Assembly: GCF_026625725.1 (NCBI RefSeq)
Contig: NZ_CP113060.1
Coordinates: 186,001-250,000, forward strand
Length of the DNA: 64,000 bases
Reading direction: 5' to 3'
From: Pseudomonas sp. SL4(2022)
GTDB taxonomy: Bacteria; Pseudomonadota; Gammaproteobacteria; Pseudomonadales; Pseudomonadaceae
Part shown: positions 38,984 to 47,654 of the stretch, piece after piece
Layout of the letters: each line of letters opens with the position of its first letter
Numbering within the stretch: the first letter of the stretch is position 1
Position numbers and translations under genes: made by a program
The notes under the pieces: generated by a model
The model's database searches: none
Seen by the model: only the letters and a program-made list of their open reading frames with translations
What the model was told of the DNA's origin: nothing

Positions 38984-40318
38984 GTGCGTTCACTGTTCTG
39001 GCGCATCTTTGCCAGTTTCTGGCTGGCGATCGCCCTGGTTGCGGGGCTGTCCATGCTGCTTGGGCGCATGATCAATCAGGACGCCTGGCTGCTCAGCCAG
39101 CACCCGGCCTTGGAACACTTTGCCGAAAAGTGGACACAGCGTTACGAGAGCGAGGGCCCGCATGCAGCCCAGGCCCTACTGGAGCAACGCAAACGCAAGT
39201 TTCGCATCGACGTGCAGGTGCTTGATGACAGTGGCCAGCCACTGGTCGAAGGCACCTTTCCACCACGAGCGGCGGCATTCGAAGCGCGTCACCGCAATGA
39301 AAAACGCCTGCCCTGGCGCCGCCTGAGCGCCGAGTACACCAGCCCGCAAAGCGGCGAAACCTACCTGCTGATCTACCGTATACCGCTGCCGGAGATTGCC
39401 GCCTGGCAACGCGACAGCCTGCTATGGCCGCTCAGCGCCTTGGGTATCGCCATGCTGGTATTGACCCTGTTCAGCCTCTGGCTGACGCTGTCGATTACCC
39501 GCCCGCTGAACCGCCTGCGCGGCGCCGTACACGACTTGGGACAAACGGCTTACCAGCAGAACAGCCTGGCACGGCTGGCCGAACGGCGTGATGAACTGGG
39601 GGTACTGGCGGCTGACTTCAACCGCATGGGCGAGCGCGTGCAGGGTTTGATCAGCAGCCAACGCCAACTGCTGCGTGACGTCTCCCACGAACTGCGCTCG
39701 CCGCTCGCGCGCCTGCGTATTGCCTTGGCCCTGACCGAGCGCGCCGACGCAACCGAACGTGAGAAATACTGGCCACGTCTGAATCAGGAATGCGACCGCC
39801 TGGAAGCGCTGATCAGCGAAATTCTCGCCCTTGCACGCCTTGATGCCGACCTTGGTGCAGCTCAGCCGGTCCAACTCGACGATCTGCTGCGCAAGCTGCA
39901 AGACGATGCTCAACTGGATGCACCAGACCAGCCACTCACCATACAGCTAGACCAAGACCTAACGCTCAGCGGCTGGCCGGATATGCTGCAACGCGCATTG
40001 GATAACCTGCTGCGCAACGCACTGCGTTTCAACCCGACAGATCAGCCGATCGAAATATGCGCTCGCCGCGAGGGCGAAATGCTGTGCCTGAGTGTGCGCG
40101 ATCACGGCCCCGGTGTGGCCCTCGAACAGCTGGCCCATCTTGGCGAACCCTTCTTCCGCGCACCCGGACAAACCAGCAGCGGTCATGGCCTGGGGCTGGC
40201 CATCGCCCGCCGCGCTGCCGAACGGCATGGGGGTCAGCTTGAGCTGGAAAATCATGCGCAAGGCGGCTTCATCGCCACCTTGCGTCTACCGCTTACTCAG
40301 CCACAGGCCAGGCCCTGA
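38984..40318 (+). CDS. cpxA: Sensor histidine kinase, CpxA-like
   Basis: A 444-residue membrane kinase starting with GTG (VRSLFWRIFASFWLAIALVAGL). TM1 is about residues 8-28 and TM2 about 147-168 (LLWPLSALGIAMLVLTLFSL), with a periplasmic sensor of ~115 residues between. A HAMP domain follows (SITRPLNRLRGAVHDLG). The phospho-acceptor is in RDVSHELRSPLARLRIAL. The ATPase domain shows DNLLRNALRFNP, VRDHGPGVA and FFRAPGQTSSGHGLGLAIARR. It probably phosphorylates the CpxR-like regulator. Its last 26 bases overlap the 3' end of the convergent nitroreductase gene. Confidence 0.92.
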   Translation: MRSLFWRIFASFWLAIALVAGLSMLLGRMINQDAWLLSQHPALEHFAEKWTQRYESEGPHAAQALLEQRKRKFRIDVQVLDDSGQPLVEGTFPPRAAAFEARHRNEKRLPWRRLSAEYTSPQSGETYLLIYRIPLPEIAAWQRDSLLWPLSALGIAMLVLTLFSLWLTLSITRPLNRLRGAVHDLGQTAYQQNSLARLAERRDELGVLAADFNRMGERVQGLISSQRQLLRDVSHELRSPLARLRIALALTERADATEREKYWPRLNQECDRLEALISEILALARLDADLGAAQPVQLDDLLRKLQDDAQLDAPDQPLTIQLDQDLTLSGWPDMLQRALDNLLRNALRFNPTDQPIEICARREGEMLCLSVRDHGPGVALEQLAHLGEPFFRAPGQTSSGHGLGLAIARRAAERHGGQLELENHAQGGFIATLRLPLTQPQARP

Positions 40319-40850
40319 CAAAGTCACTGACCTGCACCTGGGGCACCGCGCGCAATTCGCGCTCCGGGGTGCCCAGGTAGAGGTAGGCAATCAGCTGTTC
40401 ATCGGCCGCCAGGCCCAGACCGGCAGCCACCTGTGGGTTATAAGCCATATCACCGGTACGCCAAACCGCGCCGATACCCTGGGCATGGGCCGCCAGCAGG
40501 ATCGCATGCGCTGCACAGCCAGCCGCCAGCACCTGCTCCTGCGCCGGCACCTTCACACTGGCCTGCACCCGCGCAATCACCAGCACCAGCAACGGTGCCC
40601 GTAGCGGCATGGCGCGCGCTTTGGTCAAGGCTTCAGGGCTGGCGTCGGCGGGTAAAGCGCTGGCAAACAGCTCGCCGAGCTGATTCAGCGCCTCGCCTTC
40701 CACGGTGAGAAAACGCCAGGGGCGCATTTGCCCGTGGTCGGGTGCGCGCAAGGCAGCGCGAAACAACAGTTCACGCTGAGCAGCATCAGGTGCCGGCGCG
40801 ATCAGGCGCGGCGCGGAAACACGGTTAAGCAGCGCATCAAGAGCGTCCAT
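40293..40850 (-). CDS. Nitroreductase family protein (YdjA-like)
   Basis: A 185-residue FMN-dependent nitroreductase. It starts MDALDALLNRVSAPRLIAPAPD, close to YdjA proteins. LLFRAALRAPDHGQMRPWRFLTVEG binds flavin phosphate, and ILLAAHAQGIGAVWRTGDMAYNPQV and YLYLGTP lie in the second half. The native substrate is unknown. I used the ATG at 40850 rather than 40862. The gene converges on the cpxA-like kinase with a 26-base overlap of coding ends. Confidence 0.92.
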   Translation of the reverse strand: MDALDALLNRVSAPRLIAPAPDAAQRELLFRAALRAPDHGQMRPWRFLTVEGEALNQLGELFASALPADASPEALTKARAMPLRAPLLVLVIARVQASVKVPAQEQVLAAGCAAHAILLAAHAQGIGAVWRTGDMAYNPQVAAGLGLAADEQLIAYLYLGTPERELRAVPQVQVSDFVRAWPVAE

Positions 40851-40919
40851 CAGCCACCTCAACGATTTATACAGGTGAGCATTCTAGTGCTTGAGCGAGG
40901 CTGGCGGGTATCCGCAGGC

Positions 40920-41291
40920 TCAGGCGACCCGGTCCGGCGAGACACAGGGCATGATCGGTGGCGTCAGCGGCGGCAGACCATGAGCCTGGCGCGCGGCATC
41001 GCAGTGCGGATTATGTTCGCCGTTGGCCCATGACGCTTCAAACTCGCGGCAAGTACTCGAACGCTGCTCATACAGGGTGCAGCGCACACCCTGCCCTACT
41101 TCGCCCATCAATGCGTTGCAACGTGGCGGCTTACCTTCAGTGCCACGCATGGCGACACGGTGCGGGGTGATCAGCACCACCTGATCATCCGGCATCAGTC
41201 CGCCGGCCGATTGGCACTCACCCCAAAAGAACGACACACGAAAATAGGCGCAGCAGGCGCCACAATTCAAACAAGGATTGCTATCAGACAT
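40920..41291 (-). CDS. YkgJ-family cysteine-cluster protein
   Basis: A 123-residue protein starting MSDSNPCLNCGACCAYFRVSF. The N-terminal CLNCGACC cluster, followed by CNAL, RCTLYEQRSSTCREFEASW and a final Cys, is the YkgJ (zinc/iron-chelating) pattern. Function is unknown; a metal or Fe-S site is likely from the spacing. The start ATG is at 41289-41291; the frame upstream is not conserved in character. It stands alone, divergent from trkH. Confidence 0.9.
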   Translation of the reverse strand: MSDSNPCLNCGACCAYFRVSFFWGECQSAGGLMPDDQVVLITPHRVAMRGTEGKPPRCNALMGEVGQGVRCTLYEQRSSTCREFEASWANGEHNPHCDAARQAHGLPPLTPPIMPCVSPDRVA

Positions 41292-41442
41292 GATGGAAGG
41301 CTCAGAAACCGGCAAGGGCCGGCACCTGGCGGCTATTCTATGCAGTGCCAAGCGCTTGTAAAGCGCGCAATGCAGCAGCTGTACAGCGGCTTCAGCCCGC
41401 GTAGAATGACGCCCCTTTGCCCCATAGCCCGAGTTCGCCTCC

Positions 41443-42897
41443 ATGTCATTGCCGACACTGCGCATCATCGCTTTCATCCTCGGCATTTTCCTGATCACCC
41501 TGGCCGTCAGCATGTTGATTCCCATGCTGACGCTGCTGCTCTATTCGCGCACGGATGACCTGGACGCCTTTCTCTGGTCGAGCCTGGTAACCGCCGTCGC
41601 CGGGATTGCCATGATCCTTCCCGGGCGCCCCAAGGAAGCACAGCTGCGCCCACGCGACATGTACCTGCTGACCACCTGCAGCTGGTTGGTGGTGTGCGTC
41701 TTCGCCGCGCTGCCGATGGTGCTGATTCACCATATCAGCTACACCGATGCCTTTTTCGAAACCATGTCCGGGGTGACCACGACCGGCTCCACCATCCTGG
41801 TCGGGCTGGACAAGGCCTCCCCCGGCCTGCTGATCTGGCGTTCGATGCTGCACTGGCTAGGCGGCATCGGCTTTATCGGCATGGCCGTGGCCATCCTGCC
41901 ACTGCTGCGAGTCGGCGGTATGCGCCTGTTCCAGACCGAATCCTCCGACTGGGGTGAGAAAGTCATGCCGCGCTCACATATGGCAGCCAAGTACATTCTG
42001 CTGATCTACAGCGCTCTTACCTTGCTCGGTTTTTTGGCGTTCTGGATCGCCGGCATGACGCCCTTTGAAGCCATAAATCATGCGATGTCGCTTATCTCAA
42101 CTGGCGGCTTTTCGACCTCGGACTTGTCGCTGGCCAACTGGCCCCAACCGGCCGTGCACTGGGTCGCGGTGGTGGTCATGATCTTCGGTAGTCTGCCCTT
42201 TACCCTGTATGTGGCAACCCTACGCGGCCATCGTCGAGCACTGTTCAAGGACCATCAGGTACGCGGCTTTCTCGGCTTTCTCGTGGTCACCTGGCTGGTG
42301 TTCGGCACCTGGCTGTGGCTGCACTCGGATAACAGTTGGCTGGATGCGTTCCGCATCGTTGCGGTGAACGTTACCTCAGTGGTCACAACCACGGGGGTTG
42401 CATTGGGCGACTACACCACCTGGGGCAGTTTCGCCGTACTGCTGTTCTTCTACCTGACCTTCGTAGGCGGCTGTTCGGGCTCCACCGCCGGCGGGCTGAA
42501 GATCTTCCGCTTCCAGGTGGCTTATGTGCTGCTCAAGGCCAACCTGCAGCAACTGGTGCACCCACGCGCGGTGATCAAGCAGCAGTACAACAACCACACC
42601 CTCGATGAAGAGATTGTTCGCTCGCTGATTACGTTCTCGTTCTTCTTCGCCATCACCATCGGCGTCATCGCGCTGGGCTTGGCGCTGATTGGTCTTGACT
42701 GGGTCACCGCCCTTACCGGTGCAGCGACAGCGGTGTGTAACGTGGGCCCGGGGCTGGGTCCGATCATTGGCCCTGCGGGTAACTTCTCGACGCTGCCTGA
42801 CTCTGCCAAGTGGCTGCTGACAGTCGGCATGCTGCTGGGCCGCTTGGAGATTCTCACCGTACTGGTACTGTTCACCCGCGCATTCTGGCGGCATTGA
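41443..42897 (+). CDS. trkH: Trk potassium uptake protein TrkH, copy 1
   Basis: A 484-residue inner-membrane channel subunit with four pore repeats. Filter-type segments are GVTTTGSTILVGLD, SLISTGGFSTSDLS, NVTSVVTTTGVALGDY and CNVGPGLGPIIGPAGNFSTL. The sequence WLGGIGFIGMAVAILPLLRVGGMRLFQTESS and the loop FRFQVAYVLLKANLQQL are strongly conserved in TrkH. It takes up K+ together with the cytoplasmic regulator TrkA, which is not in this window. A near-twin gene follows after 78 bases. The first filter carries Thr-Thr-Thr-Gly, unlike Thr-Ala-Thr-Gly in copy 2. Confidence 0.95.
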   Translation: MSLPTLRIIAFILGIFLITLAVSMLIPMLTLLLYSRTDDLDAFLWSSLVTAVAGIAMILPGRPKEAQLRPRDMYLLTTCSWLVVCVFAALPMVLIHHISYTDAFFETMSGVTTTGSTILVGLDKASPGLLIWRSMLHWLGGIGFIGMAVAILPLLRVGGMRLFQTESSDWGEKVMPRSHMAAKYILLIYSALTLLGFLAFWIAGMTPFEAINHAMSLISTGGFSTSDLSLANWPQPAVHWVAVVVMIFGSLPFTLYVATLRGHRRALFKDHQVRGFLGFLVVTWLVFGTWLWLHSDNSWLDAFRIVAVNVTSVVTTTGVALGDYTTWGSFAVLLFFYLTFVGGCSGSTAGGLKIFRFQVAYVLLKANLQQLVHPRAVIKQQYNNHTLDEEIVRSLITFSFFFAITIGVIALGLALIGLDWVTALTGAATAVCNVGPGLGPIIGPAGNFSTLPDSAKWLLTVGMLLGRLEILTVLVLFTRAFWRH

Positions 42898-42975
42898 TGC
42901 TCACTGAACGCTAGGGCAAACGGCATGCCCTGACTCGTACCTAGACCTCTGGTCTACAGACATGGAACCACGTAG

Positions 42976-44430
42976 ATGGCTTGGCCGACCTTACGGATCA
43001 TCACGTTCATCAACGGCATCTTTCTGCTGACGCTGGCCATCAGCATGACCATCCCGATGCTGACCCTGGTGCTGTTTGGCCGAGCGCATGAGCTCAACGC
43101 CTTTCTCTGGTCAAGCCTGATCACCTTTATCGCCGGCATGGCGATGATTGTTCAGGGCCGACCCAAGGATCTACAGCTGCGTCCGCGCGACATGTACCTG
43201 CTGACGGTATCGAGCTGGATATTGGTGGGGCTGTTCGCCGCCCTGCCGTTTATGTTCTCCCAGCACCTGGGGCTGACCGACGCTGTGTTTGAGAGCATAT
43301 CTGGCATCACTGCAACAGGCGCCACCGTGCTGGTGGGGCTGGACAGCATGTCGCCGGGCATTTTGATCTGGCGTTCATTGCTGCATTGGCTGGGCGGTAT
43401 TGGCTTTATCGCCATGGCCGTGGCCATTCTGCCGATGCTGCGCATCGGCGGCATGCGCCTGTTCCAGACCGAATCCTCGGACCGCTCCGAGAAGATCATG
43501 CCGCGCTCGCACATGGTCGCCAAATACATGGTCGCGGCCTACGTCGGCATCAGCATCATCGGCTTCCTGGCCCTGTGGAGCGCCGGCATGGGTGGCTTTG
43601 ATGCGATCAACCACACCATGTCGGCCATCTCCACGGGCGGGTTTTCCACGTCAGATCAATCGGTGGGCAAGTGGGCCGAGCCGGCCGTGCACTGGGTCAT
43701 CATCGTGCTGATGATCCTCGGCAGCGTACCCTTTGTGCTGTTGGCGTCCATGCTGCGCGGCAACTACATGGCCCTGATCAGGGACCAGCAAGTGCGGGGC
43801 TTTCTGGCGATTCTGTTGAGTATTTGGCTGGTCTTGGGCACCTGGTACTGCCTGAGCACCGAGCTGCACTGGCTGGAAGCCATCCGCCATGTGGCCTTCA
43901 ACACCACCTCGATCATGACCACCACCGGCTTTGCCCTGGGCGATTACACCCTATGGGGCGGTTTTGCCGGCATGCTGTTCTTCTATCTGGGCTTTATCGG
44001 CGGCTGCTCGGGTTCGACGGCGGGGGGGTTGAAAATCTTCCGCTTCCAAGTGGCTTATGTGTTGCTCAAGGCCAACCTGATGCAGTTGGTCCACCCGCGT
44101 GCGGTGATCAAGCAGCAGTACAACCGGCATAACCTGGATGAAGACATCGTTCGTTCGATTCTGACCTTCTCATTCTTCTTCACCATCACCATTGCCCTAC
44201 TGGCCCTGGCTCTGACCCTCTGCGGTCTGGACTGGATCACCGCGCTCAGCGGAGCCGCCAGCACCGTCTCCGGCGTCGGCCCCGGCATGGGTCCGATCAT
44301 TGGCCCGGCGGGTAACTTTTCCAGCTTGCCCGACACTGCAAAATGGCTGCTGACATTCGGCATGCTGCTCGGTCGCCTGGAAATTCTTACCGTGCTGGTG
44401 CTTATGCTGCCGGCTTTCTGGCGACACTAA
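42976..44430 (+). CDS. trkH: Trk potassium uptake protein TrkH, copy 2
   Basis: A 484-residue protein of exactly the same length as copy 1 and colinear with it throughout. Filter segments are GITATGATVLVGLD, SAISTGGFSTSDQS, NTTSIMTTTGFALGDY and SGVGPGMGPIIGPAGNFSSL. It starts MAWPTLRIITFINGIFLLTLA. The two copies clearly arose by tandem duplication, then diverged, with much variation in membrane helices but conservation of the pore loops. A palindromic element begins directly after the stop codon. Copy-specific affinity or salt dependence is possible but not readable here. Confidence 0.95.
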   Translation: MAWPTLRIITFINGIFLLTLAISMTIPMLTLVLFGRAHELNAFLWSSLITFIAGMAMIVQGRPKDLQLRPRDMYLLTVSSWILVGLFAALPFMFSQHLGLTDAVFESISGITATGATVLVGLDSMSPGILIWRSLLHWLGGIGFIAMAVAILPMLRIGGMRLFQTESSDRSEKIMPRSHMVAKYMVAAYVGISIIGFLALWSAGMGGFDAINHTMSAISTGGFSTSDQSVGKWAEPAVHWVIIVLMILGSVPFVLLASMLRGNYMALIRDQQVRGFLAILLSIWLVLGTWYCLSTELHWLEAIRHVAFNTTSIMTTTGFALGDYTLWGGFAGMLFFYLGFIGGCSGSTAGGLKIFRFQVAYVLLKANLMQLVHPRAVIKQQYNRHNLDEDIVRSILTFSFFFTITIALLALALTLCGLDWITALSGAASTVSGVGPGMGPIIGPAGNFSSLPDTAKWLLTFGMLLGRLEILTVLVLMLPAFWRH

Positions 44431-44610
44431 GAATCTATTTACGATCTGCTGCGCGCCGGCCCTGCCGCGTTAAAAACAGAGCGGGATGTGGCGTCTCGAA
44501 ATGCTCATGTCCAAGAACACACTCCGCTTCCTCGCCGTTTTGACCAGCCAGAGGCGGTTATTACTGTAGCGCCTCGCCCGGCTCTAGCTCGCAAGATCGT
44601 AAACAGATTC
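44431..44610. repeat. 180-base palindromic (MITE-like) element after trkH
   Basis: The left end GAATCTATTTACGATCT (44431-44447) and the right end AGATCGTAAACAGATTC (44594-44610) are inverted repeats with 16 of 17 positions matching. Inner parts are also partly complementary: GTTAAAAACAG...CGG against CCGCTT...CGTTTTGAC. It carries no reading frame of note and lies between trkH and the convergent araC-type gene. Its GCGTTAAAAAC...CTCGAAATGCTCATG...ACTCCGCTT core resembles a dispersed non-coding repeat I recall from pseudomonads and related genera. No second copy is in this window. Confidence 0.75.
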
Positions 44611-44629
44611 TGAACACCACGATGCATAG

Positions 44630-45631
44630 CTACAGACGCGCGCGGTACTCACCCGGTGTGCTGTCAAACCAGCGGCGGAAAGCGCGGAAGAAATTGCTCG
44701 GATCGGAAAACCCCAACAGGTAGGAAATTTCCAGCAGTGTGAGGTTAGCCTGGCCCAGGTACTGCCCTGCCAGCTCACGGCGGGTGTCATCGAGTAACTG
44801 CTGATAGCTGGTCCCTTCATCCTGCAGGCGTCGCTGCAAGGTGCGCTCGGACAACAACAGCGTCTGCGCCACAACTTCACGTTTGGGCTCACCCTGGGGC
44901 AGCAAACGACAAAGCACCTGACGCACCTGATGGGTCACCCGTGAGCCAGAAAACCGCGCCAGGTAGTCACCGGCAAAACGGTCATGCAACTGCGCCAGCG
45001 CCTCATTCGCCGACGGTAACGGTGCATCCAGGTCAGTGCGTTCGAACAACAGAGCATAGTGCTCGGCATTGAATTTCAGCGGGCACTGGAATACCGCCTC
45101 ATACGGGGCCAGGTCGTCCGGCGCAGGCCCCATCAGACTGACCAGGCGTGGGCGCAGCGGTCTGCCGGTCAGCCAGCGGCAGAATGCCAGCGAGTACGCC
45201 AACGATGCCTCGGCACTTTGCCGCGCCGAGGGCAGGCGATCACCGTGAATCGCCAGGAGCATTTCATAGCCGTCGGCTGTGGGGTGGAAACTGAGGTCGG
45301 CGCCCTCCCCAATAATCCGCTGATAACGCACCAGACGAGCAAAACCCTCCTGCAGGTTGCGGCTGCTCATCACCGCATATCCCACCACATTGAATGAGGA
45401 TGGCCGCAGGATTTTTGCCATATTCAAACCAATGGCCGGGTTACCAGAGGCTTCCACTGCCAGATGCCAGAGCCGAGTCATGGCATCCTGGGCGAAGCGT
45501 GCATCGGGATTGGTCAATGCGGCATAGTCGAGGCCCAGCTGGACAAACAAACGGCGGCAATCAACTCCGCCCAACTCCAGTGCCGCGACAATCCCCGAGG
45601 CCCAACTGGATGAAGTGGTACGTTCGCTCAT
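44630..45631 (-). CDS. AraC-family transcriptional regulator (OruR/ArgR-like architecture)
   Basis: A 333-residue regulator starting MSERTTSSSWASGIVAALELGG. Residues ~20-200 match the arabinose-binding-like domain of this subfamily (AIGLNMAKILRPSSFNVVGYAVMSS). The C-terminal ~100 residues hold two helix-turn-helix motifs (REVVAQTLLLSERTLQRRLQDEGTSY and LTLLEISYLLGFSDPSNFFRAFRRW). Targets are unknown. It diverges from the Mpo1-like gene; a 15-base palindrome (CACTGA-ATG-TCAGTG, 45681-45695) lies in the shared spacer. The start ATG is at 45629-45631; the frame reads on upstream across the next gene and is not coding there. Confidence 0.92.
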   Translation of the reverse strand: MSERTTSSSWASGIVAALELGGVDCRRLFVQLGLDYAALTNPDARFAQDAMTRLWHLAVEASGNPAIGLNMAKILRPSSFNVVGYAVMSSRNLQEGFARLVRYQRIIGEGADLSFHPTADGYEMLLAIHGDRLPSARQSAEASLAYSLAFCRWLTGRPLRPRLVSLMGPAPDDLAPYEAVFQCPLKFNAEHYALLFERTDLDAPLPSANEALAQLHDRFAGDYLARFSGSRVTHQVRQVLCRLLPQGEPKREVVAQTLLLSERTLQRRLQDEGTSYQQLLDDTRRELAGQYLGQANLTLLEISYLLGFSDPSNFFRAFRRWFDSTPGEYRARL

Positions 45632-45781
45632 GACGTGTTCTGTTCTTATTCTGAAGGGCGACAGAAGGATACTAAACTGGCACTGAATGTCAGTGGCCCA
45701 GTGCGTCAGTCGACCTAGACTGCAAGTAAGCCGCCGCGGCTGCAACCCTGGCGGCGTGCAAAACAATAAGAGGAGGCCCAG

Positions 45782-46099
45782 ATGAGCAGCGAAACCCGCG
45801 AGCGCTACAGCAGCTTCGCCGAGTTCTACCCCTACTACCTGCAGGAGCACAGTAACGCCACCTGCCGACGCCTGCATTATGTCGGCAGCCTGCTGGTGCT
45901 CTGTATGCTGGCCTACGCCCTGGGGACGCAGCAGTGGCTGTGGCTGCTGAGCATCCCGTTGATTGGCTACGGCTTTGCCTGGATCGGTCATTTCGTCTTC
46001 GAAAAGAACCGTCCGGCCACCTTCGACTACCCGCTTTACTCGCTGATGGGCGACTGGGTGATGCTCAAGGATGCCTTTACCGGCCGCATCAAGTTCTAG
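45782..46099 (+). CDS. Mpo1-like (DUF962) membrane protein
   Basis: A 105-residue protein. ERYSSFAEFYPYYLQEHSNATCRRLHYVG at the N-terminus and WIGHFVFEKNRPATFDYPLYSLMGDW near the C-terminus are the DUF962/Mpo1 signature, with two hydrophobic helices between. Yeast Mpo1 is an iron-dependent dioxygenase of 2-hydroxy fatty acids, using conserved His residues; bacterial roles are not established. AAGAGGAGG precedes the ATG. It lies 166 bases before cyaB, as in P. aeruginosa. Confidence 0.9.
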   Translation: MSSETRERYSSFAEFYPYYLQEHSNATCRRLHYVGSLLVLCMLAYALGTQQWLWLLSIPLIGYGFAWIGHFVFEKNRPATFDYPLYSLMGDWVMLKDAFTGRIKF

Positions 46100-46149
46100 A
46101 GCCCAATGCTGCAACGCAGCCAGGCCACACTGCCGTTCGGCTGCAACGC

Positions 46150-46213
46150 TTGGCGGCCGTGGTGGGCTTGGTTATGATCCCTTGCTATTTTGCACGCCAG
46201 CCATGGCGTGCAA
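46150..46213 (+). promoter_or_regulatory. Candidate cyaB promoter with perfect 24-base palindrome
   Basis: A possible -35 (TTGGCG, 46150-46155) and -10 (TATGAT, 46173-46178) are 17 bases apart. Just downstream, TTGCACGCCA-GCCA-TGGCGTGCAA (46190-46213) is a perfect inverted repeat with 10-bp arms. It would sit at about +5 to +28 of the transcript, suiting a repressor operator or an mRNA hairpin. The promoter call is weak; the palindrome is certain. Confidence 0.55.
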
Positions 46214-46265
46214 CCCAGGCACCCGGTAGAGGTGCATGAGAACGCAGTAGGGATAGCCCCAACGG

Positions 46266-47654
46266 ATGAATGTCAAAAGCGCCCCCCGACTTCCTGCATT
46301 GCCGGCGCCGCCGCTGCGCGAGTATTACTCCCGCACCCTGGCCTACATTGCCATCGCCGCCAGCATCGCCGCTGGCACCTACACCAAACATTTCAGCTAT
46401 GACATTCTCTGGATGGTGCCCTACGCCCTGCTCTATCCACACTTGGCACATCATCTGAGCCTGCGCTTCAAGCGTGAACACCCCCAGCGCACCGCCCTCA
46501 GCCTGTTGTTTATTGATGCCGTGCACTGCGGCGGCGCCATCGCCCTATTAGGCTTTTCGGTAGTCCCAAGCCTGATGGCGCTGCTGATCATGGCGTTCAG
46601 CGCGCTGGTCATCGGCGGCCTGCGCTACTTGGGGCTGTCCGCTCTGATTGCCCTGAGCGGCGCCGTTTTTATGCTCGCCCTGATCGAAGTGAAACCCAAC
46701 GTACACACACCCGCGCTGGTGGCACTGGTCAGCATTGCCTTTACCACCCTGTATATCTGCATCACAGCCTACTTCGTGCACCAGCAGGGTCTGCGCCTGG
46801 CCCAGGTGCGCAGTGAAATCAGCCGTGAACAGGAAAAAGCCGCACGCCTGGCGCGCAACCTGGCCAAATACCTGTCGCCGCAAGTGTGGGAATCGATCTT
46901 CACCGGCAAGAAGAGCGTGCGCCTGGAAACGCAGCGCAAAAAACTCACGGTGTTCTTCTCCGACATCAAGGGCTTTACCGAGCTGTCCGAGGAACTGGAA
47001 GCCGAAGCCCTGACCGACCTGCTCAACACCTACCTCAACGAAATGTCGAAAATTTGCCTGAAATATGGCGGCACCATCGACAAGTTCGTCGGCGATTGCG
47101 TGATGGTGTTTTTCGGCGACCCCAGCAGCAAAGGCGCCAAAAAGGATGCCGTAAATGCCGTGTCCATGGCCATCGCCATGCGCAAACACATGAAGGTGCT
47201 ACGCCAGCAATGGCGTGCCCAAGGCATCACCAAGCCGCTGGAAATCCGCATGGGGCTGAACACTGGTTACTGCACAGTGGGCAACTTCGGGGCCGACACG
47301 CGCATGGATTACACCATCATCGGCCGCGACGTGAACCTCGCCAGTCGCCTGGAAAGCGCTGCCGAGTCAGGGGAAATCCTGATTTCCCACGAAACCTATT
47401 CGCTGATCAAGGACGTGATCATGTGCCGCGACAAAGGGCAGATCACCGTCAAGGGCTTCACCCGCCCGGTGCAGATCTACCAGGTGGTGGATTTCCGCCG
47501 CGACCTGGGCGCCACCTCGAGCTATGTCGAACACGAACTGCCGGGCTTCTCCATGTACCTGGATACCAACGGCATCCAGAACTTCGACAAGGAAAAAGTC
47601 ATCCAGGCCCTCAATCAGGCCGCCGACAAGCTGCGTGACAAAATCATCATGTAA
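46266..47654 (+). CDS. cyaB: Membrane-bound class III adenylate cyclase CyaB
   Basis: A 462-residue protein. Residues ~20-195 are an N-terminal MASE2 membrane sensor with about six helices (LLFIDAVHCGGAIALLGFSV, FTTLYICITAYFVHQQ). The cyclase domain (~215-400) has FFSDIKGFTELSEELE and IDKFVGDCVMVFFGDP with the two metal-binding Asp, and DYTIIGRDVNLASRLES with the transition-state Asn and Arg. In P. aeruginosa CyaB is the main source of cAMP for Vfr-controlled virulence and type IV pilus signalling. Its 3' end overlaps the convergent glycosyltransferase gene by 8 bases. Confidence 0.95.
   Translation: MNVKSAPRLPALPAPPLREYYSRTLAYIAIAASIAAGTYTKHFSYDILWMVPYALLYPHLAHHLSLRFKREHPQRTALSLLFIDAVHCGGAIALLGFSVVPSLMALLIMAFSALVIGGLRYLGLSALIALSGAVFMLALIEVKPNVHTPALVALVSIAFTTLYICITAYFVHQQGLRLAQVRSEISREQEKAARLARNLAKYLSPQVWESIFTGKKSVRLETQRKKLTVFFSDIKGFTELSEELEAEALTDLLNTYLNEMSKICLKYGGTIDKFVGDCVMVFFGDPSSKGAKKDAVNAVSMAIAMRKHMKVLRQQWRAQGITKPLEIRMGLNTGYCTVGNFGADTRMDYTIIGRDVNLASRLESAAESGEILISHETYSLIKDVIMCRDKGQITVKGFTRPVQIYQVVDFRRDLGATSSYVEHELPGFSMYLDTNGIQNFDKEKVIQALNQAADKLRDKIIM

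Noticed and set aside
44630..46114. A 494-codon version of the AraC regulator
   Set aside because: The upstream part lies opposite the Mpo1-like gene and has no similarity to regulators; the ATG at 45631 fits the family.
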